A stretch of 64,000 bases of DNA from Protaetiibacter sp. SSC-01 (GCF_014483895.1 NZ_CP059987.1:2542001-2606000); one strand, 5' to 3'. Shown: positions 26,118-34,813, counted from the first letter of the stretch. A program made the numbers and translations. Notes: generated by a model not told the origin, from the letters alone.

Positions 26118-27110
26118 TCACCCCTTCGTGGAGCCCGCGAGCAGACCGCGCACGAAGTAGCGCTGCAGCGAGAAGAACACGATGAGCGGCACCACGAGCG
26201 ACACGAACGCACCGGCCGTGAGGCGCTGCCACTCCTGACCGCGCGATCCGACCATCTCGGCCAATCGTTGCGTGAGCGGTGCCGCGTCTTGCGTTCCGCC
26301 CGAGAAGATGAGCGCCACGAGCAGGTCGTTCCACACCCAGAGGAACTGGAAGATGGCGACGGATGCGAGGGCCGGGATCGCGAGCGGCAGCACGATGCGG
26401 AAGAAGATCTGCCCGTGGGTCGCGCCGTCGACGCGCGCCGCCTCGATGACCTCGCCCGGGATCTCCGAGATGAAGTTGTGGAGGAGGAAGATCGCGAGCG
26501 GGAGCGCGAACATCGTGTGCGCGATCCAGATCGGCAGGTAGTTCTGCACGGGGATCATGGGGATGATCTCGTGGAGCCACTGCTGACCCGGCTTGAGGAA
26601 CGTCGAGAAGAACTGCAGGAGCGGCACGAGGGCCATCTGCAGCGGCACGATCTGCAGCGCGAACACGAAGATGAACAGCCAGTTCACCCACTTGAAGCGC
26701 ATCCACGCGAACGCGTACGCGGCCATCGACGCGAACACGAGCGGGAAGATCGTCGACGGGATCGCGATGAAGAGCGAGTTGACGAAGTAGGCGCCGAGCT
26801 GCGGCGACGACTGCGACGGCGAGAGCAGCACGTCGCGGTAGTTGTCGAGTGTGAAGCCCGGGTTCTGGAAGATCGTCCACCAGCCCGTGTTGAGGATGAG
26901 CTCTGCCGGGCGGAACGACGAGATGAAGAGCCCGAAGGTCGGGATCGTCCACACGACGGCGATGATGAGCGCCGCGACGGTCGCACCGCGCGAGGTGAGG
27001 CGCTGCTTGACGCGCTTCGCCTTCCCGCCGCTCGTGCGATCCTCGACGGCGACCTCGATCTCGCCCTTGCCGCCCTCGACGGGCAGATCTGCGGGGGCCA
27101 CGGAGCTCAT
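26118..27110 (-). CDS. Carbohydrate ABC transporter permease, MalG-like (alpha-glucoside type)
   Basis: The 330-residue permease has a polar 35-residue N-terminal extension, about six transmembrane segments, and the EAA loop EVIEAARVDGATHGQIFFR. Its start ATG overlaps the upstream permease stop (ATGA), so the two are coupled. It is the last gene of a binding protein/MalF/MalG set without an ATPase gene. The MalF partner's long N-terminal region resembles AglF-type alpha-glucoside transporters, so maltose, sucrose, trehalose or a similar sugar is likely. This is inferred. Confidence 0.93.
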   Translation of the reverse strand: MSSVAPADLPVEGGKGEIEVAVEDRTSGGKAKRVKQRLTSRGATVAALIIAVVWTIPTFGLFISSFRPAELILNTGWWTIFQNPGFTLDNYRDVLLSPSQSSPQLGAYFVNSLFIAIPSTIFPLVFASMAAYAFAWMRFKWVNWLFIFVFALQIVPLQMALVPLLQFFSTFLKPGQQWLHEIIPMIPVQNYLPIWIAHTMFALPLAIFLLHNFISEIPGEVIEAARVDGATHGQIFFRIVLPLAIPALASVAIFQFLWVWNDLLVALIFSGGTQDAAPLTQRLAEMVGSRGQEWQRLTAGAFVSLVVPLIVFFSLQRYFVRGLLAGSTKG

Positions 27111-28075
27111 CGGATCTCCCTCTGCTTGCGAAGCACGTTGACGTTGTAGATGACGATCGGCAGCACGAGCACGAACAGGATGATCGCGAGCGCCGATCCG
27201 CGTCCGACCTCCGAGGCACGGAACGCCTGGGTGTACATCTCGTTGGCCACGACGCTCGAGTTGAAGTTTCCGGCGGTCATCGTGCGCACGATGTCGAAGA
27301 CCTTGAGCGTCGCGATCGAGATCGTCGTGAGCACGACCACGAGCGAGCCCCGGATGCCGGGCACCGTCACGTTGCGGAAGCGCTGCCAGGCGTTGGTGCC
27401 GTCGAGCTGCGCCGCCTCGATCTGCTCCGTCGGGATGCCCTTGATGGCCGCCGACAGCACGACCATCGCAAAGCCGGTCTGGATCCAGATCATGACGATG
27501 ATGAGCAGGAAGGTGTTGAGAGGGTCCGACTGCAGCCACTGCACGGGATCCCCGCCGAACGCGACGACGATGGCGTTGAGGAGGCCGATCTGCTCGCGGC
27601 CCGCCGACTTGTACTCGTAGACGAAGCGCCAGATGATGCCGGCGCCCACGAACGAGATGGCCATCGGCATGAACACGAGCGCCTTGTAGACGCGCTCGCC
27701 GCGCGACTTGTCGATGAAGACCGCGTAGGCGAGACCGAGGATCGTGGAGACCGTCGGCACGAGCGCCACCCAGATGATCGTGTTGATGAGCGTGCGGATG
27801 GCCGTGGGCTGCGTGAACGCCCACACGAAGTTGTCGAGGCTGAAGTTGCCGCCCTTGTCGACGAACGACAGGCCGAGCGTGCGGAACGCCGGGTAGATGA
27901 GCCCGATCGCGAGCAGGATCATCGCCGGGGCGAGGAACCCCACGAGCTGCCAGTAGTCACGGCCCTTCTTGGGGGCCTTGTCGATGAAGAAGATCAGCAA
28001 CCCGATGATCACGGCGAAGATCGCCAGTCCCATCAGGAGTTGCAGGATCTTGCCGATCAGATCCGCGGTGGTCAT
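27107..28075 (-). CDS. Carbohydrate ABC transporter permease, MalF-like (AglF-type)
   Basis: The 322-residue membrane protein has an extra N-terminal hydrophobic segment (LLMGLAIFAVIIGLLIFFI), then FLAPAMILLAIGLIYPAFRTL and the EAA loop EQIEAAQLDGTNAWQRFR. The arrangement matches AglF-like permeases for alpha-glucosides. It partners the following MalG-like permease and the upstream binding protein. A perfect 13-bp hairpin separates it from the binding-protein gene, an arrangement also seen in the first sugar operon of this window. Confidence 0.93.
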   Translation of the reverse strand: MTTADLIGKILQLLMGLAIFAVIIGLLIFFIDKAPKKGRDYWQLVGFLAPAMILLAIGLIYPAFRTLGLSFVDKGGNFSLDNFVWAFTQPTAIRTLINTIIWVALVPTVSTILGLAYAVFIDKSRGERVYKALVFMPMAISFVGAGIIWRFVYEYKSAGREQIGLLNAIVVAFGGDPVQWLQSDPLNTFLLIIVMIWIQTGFAMVVLSAAIKGIPTEQIEAAQLDGTNAWQRFRNVTVPGIRGSLVVVLTTISIATLKVFDIVRTMTAGNFNSSVVANEMYTQAFRASEVGRGSALAIILFVLVLPIVIYNVNVLRKQREIR

Positions 28076-28143
28076 CGCGTTACTCGCTTCCTTCGCCGTC
28101 GAAGTGGTGGAGCAGGGCGCGGGCCCTGCGTCGAGAGTAGAGC

Positions 28144-28174
28144 GGGGGCGGGGCTGCGGAACAGCCCCGCCCCC
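28144..28174 (-). promoter_or_regulatory. Perfect 13-bp stem-loop between binding-protein and permease genes
   Basis: GGGGGCGGGGCTG, a five-base loop and CAGCCCCGCCCCC form a stable hairpin 23 bases after the binding-protein stop codon and 69 bases before the permease start. It probably protects or terminates the binding-protein transcript so that it exceeds the permease transcript. Stem and loop lengths equal those of the hairpin at 2840-2870. Confidence 0.75.
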
Positions 28175-28196
28175 GGATCAGGATGCGATCAGTCGA

Positions 28197-29555
28197 TCAG
28201 CTGCTGGGCCAGCTGGCCTCGATGGTGTCGACCACCGTCTGGGTCGACTGTCCGCCGATCCAGGACACGATGCCCTTCCAGAACGAGTCCGCGCCCACGG
28301 CGCCCGGCATGAGGTCCGAGCCGTCGAAGCGGAACGTGGTGTCGGGGTCCTGCAGGATCTCGATCGACTGCTTGAGCAGCTCGCTGGACGCGTTCTCCGG
28401 GTCGAGGCCCTTGTTGGCGGAGATGACACCGCCGAGGCTCACGCGGTTGTTCGCCCAGGTGTCGCTCGACAGGAAGGCGCGAACCACCTCGACCTCCTCC
28501 GCGTCGCGGAACGCGACGGGGAACTCGCCACCGCCGGTGACGGCCTGCGGGTCGTCAGCGTTCACGGGCGGGAGCAGGAAGGCGAAGATGTCGCCGTCGG
28601 GGGCGACGACGTTGCCCTCGTCACCGTTCGGGTTCCAGAAGGTCTCGTAGAACGAGGCCTGGTGGTGCAGCGAGCACTCTCCGTCGAGGATCGGCAGACC
28701 CGCGGTCTGGAACGCCTCGCTGATCTGGGTGGACACGTCGCCGATGCCGCCGTTGACCATGTCGGGGTTCTTCAGGTACTCGCCTACGCCGTCGAACGCC
28801 GCGACGATCTGCGGGTCGTTGAACGGGATCTCGTGCGTCACCCACTGGTCGTAGACGTCGGGGCCCGCCTGGCGGAGCACGAAGTCCTCGATCCAGTCGG
28901 TGCCCGGCCATCCGGTCGCCTCACCGGACTCGATGCCGACGCACCACGGCTTGTGGTCACCCTCGGACGCGATCTGCTCCGACAGCGCCTTGAGCTCGTC
29001 GAGGGTCGTCGGGATCTCGTATCCCTTATCCTCGAACTCGGCCGGCGAGTACCAGACGTAGCCCTTGATGGACGCCATGAGCGGGGCCGCGTAGAAGGTG
29101 CCCTCGTAGGTGCCGTACTGCTTCCAGTCCTCCGACCAGAACTCGTCGACGTTCGCCTCGACCTCGGCCGAGGCCGGGATGAGCCAGCCGCCGGCAGCGA
29201 GGCGGGCGAGCAGACCGGGCTGCGGGATGATGCCGATGTCGGGGGCGTTGCCACCCTCCGCGAGCACCGCGATCTGAGCCTCGAACTCGCTCGTGCCCTG
29301 GTAGTTGATCTCGATGCCCGTGCAGACCTCGAAGTCGGCCCACGACTGGTCGAGACGGTCGGCCTCGAGGTCGAGGATCGTGCCGCCGATCGTGACGGTC
29401 TTGCCCTCGAACGTGCCGTACGCCTCGTAGGGCGCGCAGTCGACGTCCTCGTTGCCCTCGTTCGCGATGTCGCCGGTGCAGCCGGCGAGCGCGAGCGCGG
29501 CGACTCCGGCCGCCGCGACACCGGCCAAGAGCCGGTGGTTCACCCGTGAACGCAT
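28197..29555 (-). CDS. Sugar ABC transporter substrate-binding lipoprotein (AglE-like)
   Basis: The predicted 452-residue lipoprotein has the lipobox LAGC after a hydrophobic segment. The mature part carries VTIGGTILDLEADRL, GIEINYQGTSEFEAQI, APDIGIIPQPGLLARLAAGG and FYAAPLMASIKGYVWYSPAEF, as in alpha-glucoside-binding family 1 proteins. Paired cysteines (for example in DVDCAPYE and FEVCTGIE) may form disulfides outside the cell. GAGGAGG lies just before the ATG at 29555; longer forms starting upstream lack such a site. It is the first gene of a three-gene operon and is preceded by a promoter with a LacI-type operator. Confidence 0.92.
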   Translation of the reverse strand: MRSRVNHRLLAGVAAAGVAALALAGCTGDIANEGNEDVDCAPYEAYGTFEGKTVTIGGTILDLEADRLDQSWADFEVCTGIEINYQGTSEFEAQIAVLAEGGNAPDIGIIPQPGLLARLAAGGWLIPASAEVEANVDEFWSEDWKQYGTYEGTFYAAPLMASIKGYVWYSPAEFEDKGYEIPTTLDELKALSEQIASEGDHKPWCVGIESGEATGWPGTDWIEDFVLRQAGPDVYDQWVTHEIPFNDPQIVAAFDGVGEYLKNPDMVNGGIGDVSTQISEAFQTAGLPILDGECSLHHQASFYETFWNPNGDEGNVVAPDGDIFAFLLPPVNADDPQAVTGGGEFPVAFRDAEEVEVVRAFLSSDTWANNRVSLGGVISANKGLDPENASSELLKQSIEILQDPDTTFRFDGSDLMPGAVGADSFWKGIVSWIGGQSTQTVVDTIEASWPSS

Positions 29556-29652
29556 AGTTCCTCCTCGTTGAGCCCCGGCCCCGCGGGTGGCGGGTCCGGG
29601 GTGCGGATGGTGCAGGGTGAAGCGGTTCCGCGGGGTCACGTTCGCGATCACG

Positions 29653-29701
29653 GGAACCGTTTCCACTCCCCACGCTAGGCGAGCGCTCCCACGGGCGGCA
29701 A
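29653..29701 (-). promoter_or_regulatory. Promoter and LacI-type operator of the alpha-glucoside importer
   Basis: On the minus strand TTGCCG (29701-29696), 18 bases, then TAGCGT (29677-29672) form a plausible promoter. Directly downstream lies GGAAACGGTTCC (29664-29653), an inverted repeat of the type bound by MalR/LacI-family sugar repressors. No LacI gene is adjacent, so the binder is unknown. Position suggests repression by blocking transcription initiation. Confidence 0.55.
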
Positions 29702-29756
29702 GCCGGGCGTCCCCCGAAGAGGTCACGATCCGGCAACACGAGCCCCCGGGAACGCG

Positions 29757-29791
29757 GAAGGGCGCCGCCCCCGTGGGGAGCGGCGCCCTTC
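29757..29791 (-). terminator. rplJL terminator
   Basis: GAAGGGCGCCGC and GCGGCGCCCTTC form a perfect 12-bp stem with an 11-base loop, 26 bases after the rplL stop. It ends the ribosomal-protein transcript before the sugar operon. There is no strong T-run, as is common in this group. Confidence 0.75.
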
Positions 29792-29816
29792 GCTGAAGCG
29801 GCTGGCGCGAACGTCC

Positions 29817-30209
29817 TTACTTGAGGACGATGGTGGCGCCGGCCTCCTCGAGCTGAGCCTTCGCCTTCTCGGCGGTCTCCTTGTTGGCACCCTCGAGAAC
29901 GGTGCTGGGCGCACCGTCGACGAGAGCCTTCGCCTCGCCCAGGCCGAGGTTCGTGAGGGCACGGACCTCCTTGATGACCTGGATCTTCTTGTCGCCGGCG
30001 GCCTCGAGGACGACGTCGAACGAGTCCTTCTCCTCGGCCTCCTCGGCGGCGCCACCGGCACCACCGGCGGCGGGGGCGGCGGCGACGGCGACCGGCGCGG
30101 CAGCGGTGACCTCGAAGGTCTCCTCGAACTTCTTCACGAACTCGGACAGCTCGATGAGCGAGAGCTCCTTGAACGCCTCGAGCAGCTCGTCGGTGCTGAG
30201 CTTGGCCAT
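29817..30209 (-). CDS. rplL: 50S ribosomal protein L7/L12
   Basis: The 130-residue protein forms dimers on the ribosome stalk that recruit translation GTPases. It has the N-terminal dimerisation region [27 protein letters not shown], an Ala/Gly-rich hinge (about 33-55) and the C-terminal domain with [20 protein letters not shown] and [16 protein letters not shown]. The C-terminal factor-binding face is intact. It follows rplJ in the same direction and ends at a clear hairpin. Confidence 0.98.
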   Translation of the reverse strand: MAKLSTDELLEAFKELSLIELSEFVKKFEETFEVTAAAPVAVAAAPAAGGAGGAAEEAEEKDSFDVVLEAAGDKKIQVIKEVRALTNLGLGEAKALVDGAPSTVLEGANKETAEKAKAQLEEAGATIVLK

Positions 30210-30290
30210 TTCTTTCTCCTTAGCTGTGGGGCGAGCGCCCCGGGTCGATAGCCCCGATGCGGATGCGACGGGGATGTCTGTTTGCGAGGG

Positions 30291-30806
30291 TCAGCTCGCG
30301 GATTCCTGCTTCTGGCGCAGCGCGTCGACCGTGCGGACGGCCTGGGCGAGCGGCGCGTTGAACAGGTAGGCAGCTCCGAACAGCGAGGCCTTGAAGGCGC
30401 CGGCCAGCTTGGCCAGCAGCACCTCGCGGGACTCCAGATCGGCGAGCTTGCCCACCTCGGCGGCGGTCAGGGCGGCACCGTCGAAGTAGCCGCCCTTGAC
30501 CACGAGCAGAGGATTGGCCTTGGCGAAGTCACGCAGAGCCTTCGCGACGGCGACGGTGTCGCCGTGCACGAACGCGATCGCCGAAGGGCCCTCGAGGAGG
30601 TCGTCGAGACCCTCCACGCCGGCTTCCTTCGCAGCGATCTTGGTAAGCGTGTTCTTCACCACGGCGTAGCTCGCGTGCTCACGGATGCTCGTGCGCAGCT
30701 GCTTGAGCTGCGCCACCGTGAGGCCGCGGTACTCGGTGAGCACGATCGCGTTCGAGTTGCGGAAGTTGTCCGTCAGCTCGGCGACCGTGGTTTCCTTGTT
30801 CGCCAT
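30291..30806 (-). CDS. rplJ: 50S ribosomal protein L10
   Basis: The 171-residue stalk-base protein binds 23S rRNA and L7/L12 dimers. Features are [45 protein letters not shown] and a C-terminal helix ending [17 protein letters not shown] directly upstream of ATG at 30806 sets the start. The leader contains a structured region with a terminator-like hairpin, consistent with autoregulation by L10/L7/L12. Confidence 0.98.
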   Translation of the reverse strand: MANKETTVAELTDNFRNSNAIVLTEYRGLTVAQLKQLRTSIREHASYAVVKNTLTKIAAKEAGVEGLDDLLEGPSAIAFVHGDTVAVAKALRDFAKANPLLVVKGGYFDGAALTAAEVGKLADLESREVLLAKLAGAFKASLFGAAYLFNAPLAQAVRTVDALRQKQESAS

Positions 30807-30866
30807 GGCGCTCCTTGTCGTATTGGATGTCACGCCGACGACTGCTGGTCGCGCCCCGCTCGCATG

Positions 30867-30960
30867 AAAAAAGCTCCGGCGCACGCGCACGGAGCTGGAC
30901 CCTGGGGTTGCTACACACGCCTGCGCGGGTCCCTCTCACGAGAGCTTCGTCTGCGTCCTG
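30867..30960 (-). promoter_or_regulatory. L10 leader with attenuator-like hairpin
   Basis: About 60 bases before rplJ the minus strand reads AGCTCCG, an 11-base loop, CGGAGCT and a T-run of six (30896-30867), a textbook intrinsic terminator. Upstream, GGGACC and GGTCC (around 30932-30927 and 30902-30897) can pair, and CTCTCGTGAGAG forms a small hairpin. This suggests alternative structures controlled by L10 binding, as known for L10 leaders. It is preceded by TACCCT (31005-31000), a weak -10 candidate. Confidence 0.65.
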
Positions 30961-31005
30961 CAAGCAGGCGCGCAGAGACCGGCGGTCTTCGGCGTACCGA
31001 GGGTA

Positions 31006-31869
31006 TCACACGGCGGCGCGGTCTCGAGACCCGTCCCCCTCCGGGCGGCGCTCCTCGACCACCTGGGTGCGAGGGTCTCGAGACGCGTCGCCCTCCGGGC
31101 GGCGCTCCTCGACCACCTGGGTGTCGTCGGCGTGCGCACCCGAGGTGGTCGAGGAGCGCCCGGCGGAGCCGGACGCGTCTCGAGACCCCCGCACCCGCGG
31201 CAGCACGTAGAGCGCGACGACGATCACGAGGAAGAGCGCGACGGCGGCCGCGATCGCGATGCCGAGGCCCGCATCCGTCGTCTCCGGCTCCGGCTCGGCA
31301 GCGGGCGCCACGACCTCATAGTCGGCGAGCGGCACGGGCCCCGTGAGCCCCGAGGTGCCCGGCACGAGGGGTGTGAGGGTGTCGGCCTCGAGGGCGAGCC
31401 ACGCGGATGCGCCGGGGTCGCGCACGAGACGCGCGGCATCCGGCACCTCGGCGAGCGCGGCAGCCGCATCCGCGTCGGCCTCGAACTCGGCGAGCTCGGG
31501 GCGCTCGGTGTCGAGGTTGATCCACACGATCGCGACGCCCACGGGCTGCTCGCCCACCGAAACGGGAACTGCCCACTCGTTGACCATGCGCGTCGCGATC
31601 GCCTCGACGTCGCCCGCGAGGCGGTCGTCTGTCCAGTGGTAGACGCGCGAGATGGGGCCGGGTGTGGTCGTGTCGTCGAACTCGACGCCCTTCCCCTCCG
31701 CGTCGAGGCCGTAGACGGCGTCGAGCCGCTCGACGAGCCCGCCGCCCGTCACGTAGGCGGTGACCTCGGGCGGCACGGATCCCTCGCTCGCGGATGCCGC
31801 GGCGGGCGCGACGAGCACGCCCACGAGGGCGAGCGGGAGCAGGGCGAACGATCGGGGGGCGGATCGCAT
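31006..31869 (-). CDS. Exported membrane protein of unknown function with a repeat-encoded cytoplasmic tail
   Basis: I do not recognise a family. The 287-residue protein has a signal peptide (about 1-28, ending ASAS), an extracellular part (about 29-200) and one transmembrane helix (about 201-223). A charged tail of about 63 residues follows. The tail contains VVEERRPEGDASRD and VVEERRPEGDGSRD with an 18-residue period, plus a stretch read from a third repeat copy on the other strand. All are translated from the 44-bp family D repeat, so the tail is probably not under functional selection. The gene starts six bases after the histidine kinase stop and may belong to the same operon; a sensing or accessory role is possible but unproven. 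Confidence 0.7.
   Translation of the reverse strand: MRSAPRSFALLPLALVGVLVAPAAASASEGSVPPEVTAYVTGGGLVERLDAVYGLDAEGKGVEFDDTTTPGPISRVYHWTDDRLAGDVEAIATRMVNEWAVPVSVGEQPVGVAIVWINLDTERPELAEFEADADAAAALAEVPDAARLVRDPGASAWLALEADTLTPLVPGTSGLTGPVPLADYEVVAPAAEPEPETTDAGLGIAIAAAVALFLVIVVALYVLPRVRGSRDASGSAGRSSTTSGAHADDTQVVEERRPEGDASRDPRTQVVEERRPEGDGSRDRAAV
31020..31187. repeat. Three 44-bp family D repeats, two minus and one plus oriented
   Basis: Copies lie at 31020-31063 and 31074-31117 (minus) and 31144-31187 (plus). Each runs from GGTGGTCGAGGAGCGCC to TCTCGAGACC in its own orientation. All lie inside the 3' end of the membrane-protein gene, and the first is also just upstream of the rplJ leader. The same length and ends occur at 7023-7066. 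Confidence 0.88.
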
Positions 31870-31874
31870 GGCGC

Positions 31875-33335
31875 TCAGTCTGCCAGGTCGCCGGCCTCCG
31901 GCCGCGGAGCACGGAGCGGGAGCCGCACGGTGAAGCGCGTGTCGCCGGGCACGCTGTCGACGCGGATGCCGCCGCCGTGCGCGTCGACGACCGCGGCCAC
32001 GATCGCGAGCCCGAGGCCCGTGCTGCCGGTCGCGCGCGTGCGGGAGGAGTCGCCGCGTGCGAAACGCTCGAAGAGCACGGGCTGCAGCTCCGGGTCGATG
32101 CCGGGCCCGTCGTCGGCCACGGTGAGCACGGCATCCTCGCCGTCGCGCGCGAGCGTGACCGTCACGGCGGTTCCCGCGGGCGTGTGCCGGTGCGCGTTCG
32201 CGAGCAGGTTCACGACGACCTGCTGCAGGCGCGCGGCGTCGCCCTCGACGGCGAGCGGCGGCTCGGGCGCCACGACCTCCCACTCGTGGTCGGGGGCCGC
32301 GACGTAGGCGTCGCCCACGGCATCCGTCACGAGCCGCACGAGCTCGACCTCGCTGTGCTCGAGGCTGCGCCCCTCGTCGAGGCGGGCCAGCTCGAGCAGG
32401 TCCTCGACGAGCGCGGTCATGCGGACCGACTCGGACTCGATTCGGTCGAGCGAGCGGATGGCGTCGTCCGGCAGCTCGGAGTCGATGCGCCGCGTGAGCT
32501 CGGCGTAGCCGCGGATCGAGGCGAGGGGCGTGCGCAGCTCGTGGCTCGCATCCGCGACGAAGCGCCGCACCTTCTCCTCGGAGCGCTGGCGGGCGACGAG
32601 CGCCTCCTCGACGTGGCCGAGCATCGCGTTGAGCGCCGCACCGACCTGGCCCACCTCGGTGCGCGGGTCGGCCTCGGCGGCGGGCACGCGCTCGGGGATC
32701 GCGGCGTCTCCGGATGCGAGCTGCAGCTCGGTCACGCGCGTCGCGGTGTCGGAGACGCGGCCGAGCGGGCGCAGGGCGACCCGCGTGAGGGCGACGGCGC
32801 CGAGCCCCGCGAGCAGGAGCGCGCCTGCCGTCACGAGGGCGAGGATGCCCGCGAGGGTCCACGCCGTCTGGTCGACCTCGGCGGTCGAGAGGCCGACGGC
32901 GTAGGAGCCGTTCTCGCCGTGGCGGGCCTCGACGCGGAAGGTGCCGAGGCCCGAGATCCCCACGGTGGAGATGACGCCCGAGCGCGCGTCGAGCACCTGC
33001 GCGATCTGCTGCTCGGTGAGCGCGGCCTGCATGCCCGGCCCCGTGTAGATGTAGCCCTGCGCCGCTCCGCTCGGGAGTGCGACCGCGAGCACGACGCCGC
33101 CGCGCAGGTTGTCTCCGCCGCCGGGCAGCGTCGCGGGCGAGCCGGACGAGACGGCGCGCATGATGTCGTGCACCTGCGCGTCGAGCCGCTGCGTGAGGTT
33201 CTGCCGCAGGGCGAGCACGCTCACCGTGCCGATGAAGATGCCGAGCAGCGCGACGAGCGCGACGACCCCGATCGCGACGCGGCTGCGAATCGACCACGGC
33301 GCGCGCGACGGATGGGGGGCGGACGCCTCGGTCAT
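31875..33335 (-). CDS. Sensor histidine kinase, HAMP/HisKA/HATPase type
   Basis: The 486-residue membrane kinase has a first transmembrane helix (about 16-40), an extracellular sensor region with GVVLAVALPSGAAQGYIYTGPG, a second helix and a HAMP domain. The phospho-accepting His is in FVADASHELRTPLASIRGYAEL, and the ATPase carries the N-box VVNLLANAHRHTP and ADDGPGID, with a later GLGLAIVAAVVDAHGG. It resembles TcrY/CutS-type kinases of actinobacteria. ATG overlaps the regulator stop (ATGA), so the pair is coupled. The signal sensed is unknown. Confidence 0.94.
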   Translation of the reverse strand: MTEASAPHPSRAPWSIRSRVAIGVVALVALLGIFIGTVSVLALRQNLTQRLDAQVHDIMRAVSSGSPATLPGGGDNLRGGVVLAVALPSGAAQGYIYTGPGMQAALTEQQIAQVLDARSGVISTVGISGLGTFRVEARHGENGSYAVGLSTAEVDQTAWTLAGILALVTAGALLLAGLGAVALTRVALRPLGRVSDTATRVTELQLASGDAAIPERVPAAEADPRTEVGQVGAALNAMLGHVEEALVARQRSEEKVRRFVADASHELRTPLASIRGYAELTRRIDSELPDDAIRSLDRIESESVRMTALVEDLLELARLDEGRSLEHSEVELVRLVTDAVGDAYVAAPDHEWEVVAPEPPLAVEGDAARLQQVVVNLLANAHRHTPAGTAVTVTLARDGEDAVLTVADDGPGIDPELQPVLFERFARGDSSRTRATGSTGLGLAIVAAVVDAHGGGIRVDSVPGDTRFTVRLPLRAPRPEAGDLAD

Positions 33336-34075
33336 GTCGCGGGCTTCAGGATGTAGCCGACGCCGCGCACCGTGTGGATGAGGGGCGGCATCCCCTCGCC
33401 CTCGATCTTCTTGCGCAGGTAGGAGATGTAGATCTCGACGATGCTCGAGCGGCCCTCGAAGTCGTAGCTCCACACGCGGTCGAGGATCTGCAGCTTGCTG
33501 ACGACGCGGCGCGGGTTGCGCATGAGGTAGCGCAGCAGCTCGAACTCCTTCGCCGTGAGCTCGATGGGCCGCCCGGCGCGCGTGACCTCGTAGCTCTCCT
33601 CGTCGAGCGTGAGGTCGCCGACGCGCAGCACGGGGTCGGTGTAGCCGGTCACGGCACGGCCGCTGCGACGCAGGAGGGCGCGCAGCCGCGCGACGACCTC
33701 CTCGAGGCTGAAGGGCTTCGTGACGTAGTCGTCGCCGCCCGCCGTGAGCCCGACGATGCGGTCGGCCACGGCGTCCTTCGCGGTGAGGAAGAGCACGGGC
33801 ACGTCGTCGCCCGTCGAGCGCAGGCGGCGGAGCACCTCGACGCCGTCGAGGCCCGGCATCATGACGTCGAGCACGATGACGTCGGGCTGCAGAGTACGCG
33901 CCTTGGTCAGGGCCGACGCACCGTCGGTCGCGGTCTCGACCTGCCATCCCTCGTAGCGCAGCGCCAGCTGCACGAGCTCGCCGAGCGACGCCTCGTCGTC
34001 GACCACGAGCGCGCGCACGGGCGAGCCGTCGGGGCGCGTGAGGGCGGTGGATGCGGTGGCGGCGGACGTGGTCAC
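33332..34075 (-). CDS. Response regulator, OmpR family
   Basis: The 247-residue regulator has a receiver domain with acidic pocket VVDDEAS, phospho-acceptor Asp in VIVLDVMMPGLDG, VLFLTAK and the invariant Lys in DYVTKPFS. A C-terminal winged helix (about 155-245) contains VTRAGRPIELTAKEFELL and VDFEGRS-like SYDFEGRSSIVEIYISYLRKKIE. A 20-residue low-complexity N-terminus precedes the receiver. It is the first gene of the regulator/kinase unit and should bind DNA as a phosphorylated dimer. Targets are unknown. Confidence 0.95.
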   Translation of the reverse strand: MTTSAATASTALTRPDGSPVRALVVDDEASLGELVQLALRYEGWQVETATDGASALTKARTLQPDVIVLDVMMPGLDGVEVLRRLRSTGDDVPVLFLTAKDAVADRIVGLTAGGDDYVTKPFSLEEVVARLRALLRRSGRAVTGYTDPVLRVGDLTLDEESYEVTRAGRPIELTAKEFELLRYLMRNPRRVVSKLQILDRVWSYDFEGRSSIVEIYISYLRKKIEGEGMPPLIHTVRGVGYILKPAT

Positions 34076-34186
34076 CCTCCCGATTGTGCTCCCCTCGCTG
34101 GGAGTTCCCTATGCCGCGCCTGGAGGTCGCCCAAGCGGCGGCCATGACCCGGTCGCGGCGGCACGCGCGTCGCGGTCGGCGGTGTC

Positions 34187-34813
34187 GTGCGGGTGAGCGA
34201 GACTGGACGGGTGCAGCCCACCCTCTCGCTCTTCGATGCGCCGCCCGTGTCGCATCGCGAGCGCATCGTCGCGGATGCGGCCGACCGCGTGAGCTGGCTG
34301 CGCGAGCGGGCGCGGGGCGTGACGGCCACCGACGTGGCGCGCCTCACGGGCGAGAAGGCCGTGCGCGCCGTGGCGATGGAGAAGCTGCTCGGCTCGCGTT
34401 TCAGCGGCAACGCCTTCACGCAGCACGGCCGCGTGCGCGAGCCCGAGATCGGCCGCTGGGTGGCCCGCACCCACGCCGGCATGCGCGGCAACACCGCTCT
34501 CTTCCACGCCGACGGGCAGCGGGCCCACCTCGCGACGCCGGATGGCATCCGCGAGTCCGAAGGACGGCTCGAGCTGTGCGAGATCAAGACGACGCGCAGC
34601 GCGTGGAAGTCGATCCCCCGGCACTACCTGCGTCAGGTGTGGTGGCAGCAGTACGTGCTCGGGGCCGAGCGCACGCTCGTCGTGTGGGAGCAGCACGAGA
34701 ACTTCGTGCCCGTGAGCGGCGTGCCCGAGTGCCGCTGGGTCGACCGCGACGAGAACGAGATCCACCGCCTCGTGCAGCTCGCCGACCAGCTGCTGCTCGC
34801 GATGCGCCGCTAG
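34187..34813 (+). CDS. YqaJ-like (lambda exonuclease fold) nuclease
   Basis: The protein of about 200-208 residues shows the PD-(D/E)XK pattern of YqaJ/lambda exonucleases: GNAFTQHGRVREPEIGRWVA, a DGI segment (LATPDGIRES), the catalytic-like ELCEIKTT, and the Q-x3-Y helix QVWWQQYVLGAE. It is a probable DNA exonuclease acting in recombination or repair. Such genes are often phage-derived, but no other phage gene is adjacent and base composition matches the neighbours. GTG at 34187 is the longest start; GTG at 34211 is a plausible shorter one. Its stop overlaps the converging membrane-protein gene by four bases. Confidence 0.75.
   Translation: MRVSETGRVQPTLSLFDAPPVSHRERIVADAADRVSWLRERARGVTATDVARLTGEKAVRAVAMEKLLGSRFSGNAFTQHGRVREPEIGRWVARTHAGMRGNTALFHADGQRAHLATPDGIRESEGRLELCEIKTTRSAWKSIPRHYLRQVWWQQYVLGAERTLVVWEQHENFVPVSGVPECRWVDRDENEIHRLVQLADQLLLAMRR

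Noticed and set aside
34187-34813. Prophage remnant around the YqaJ-like nuclease
   Set aside because: No integrase, capsid, terminase or att-like repeats are adjacent, and neighbours are ordinary chromosomal genes.
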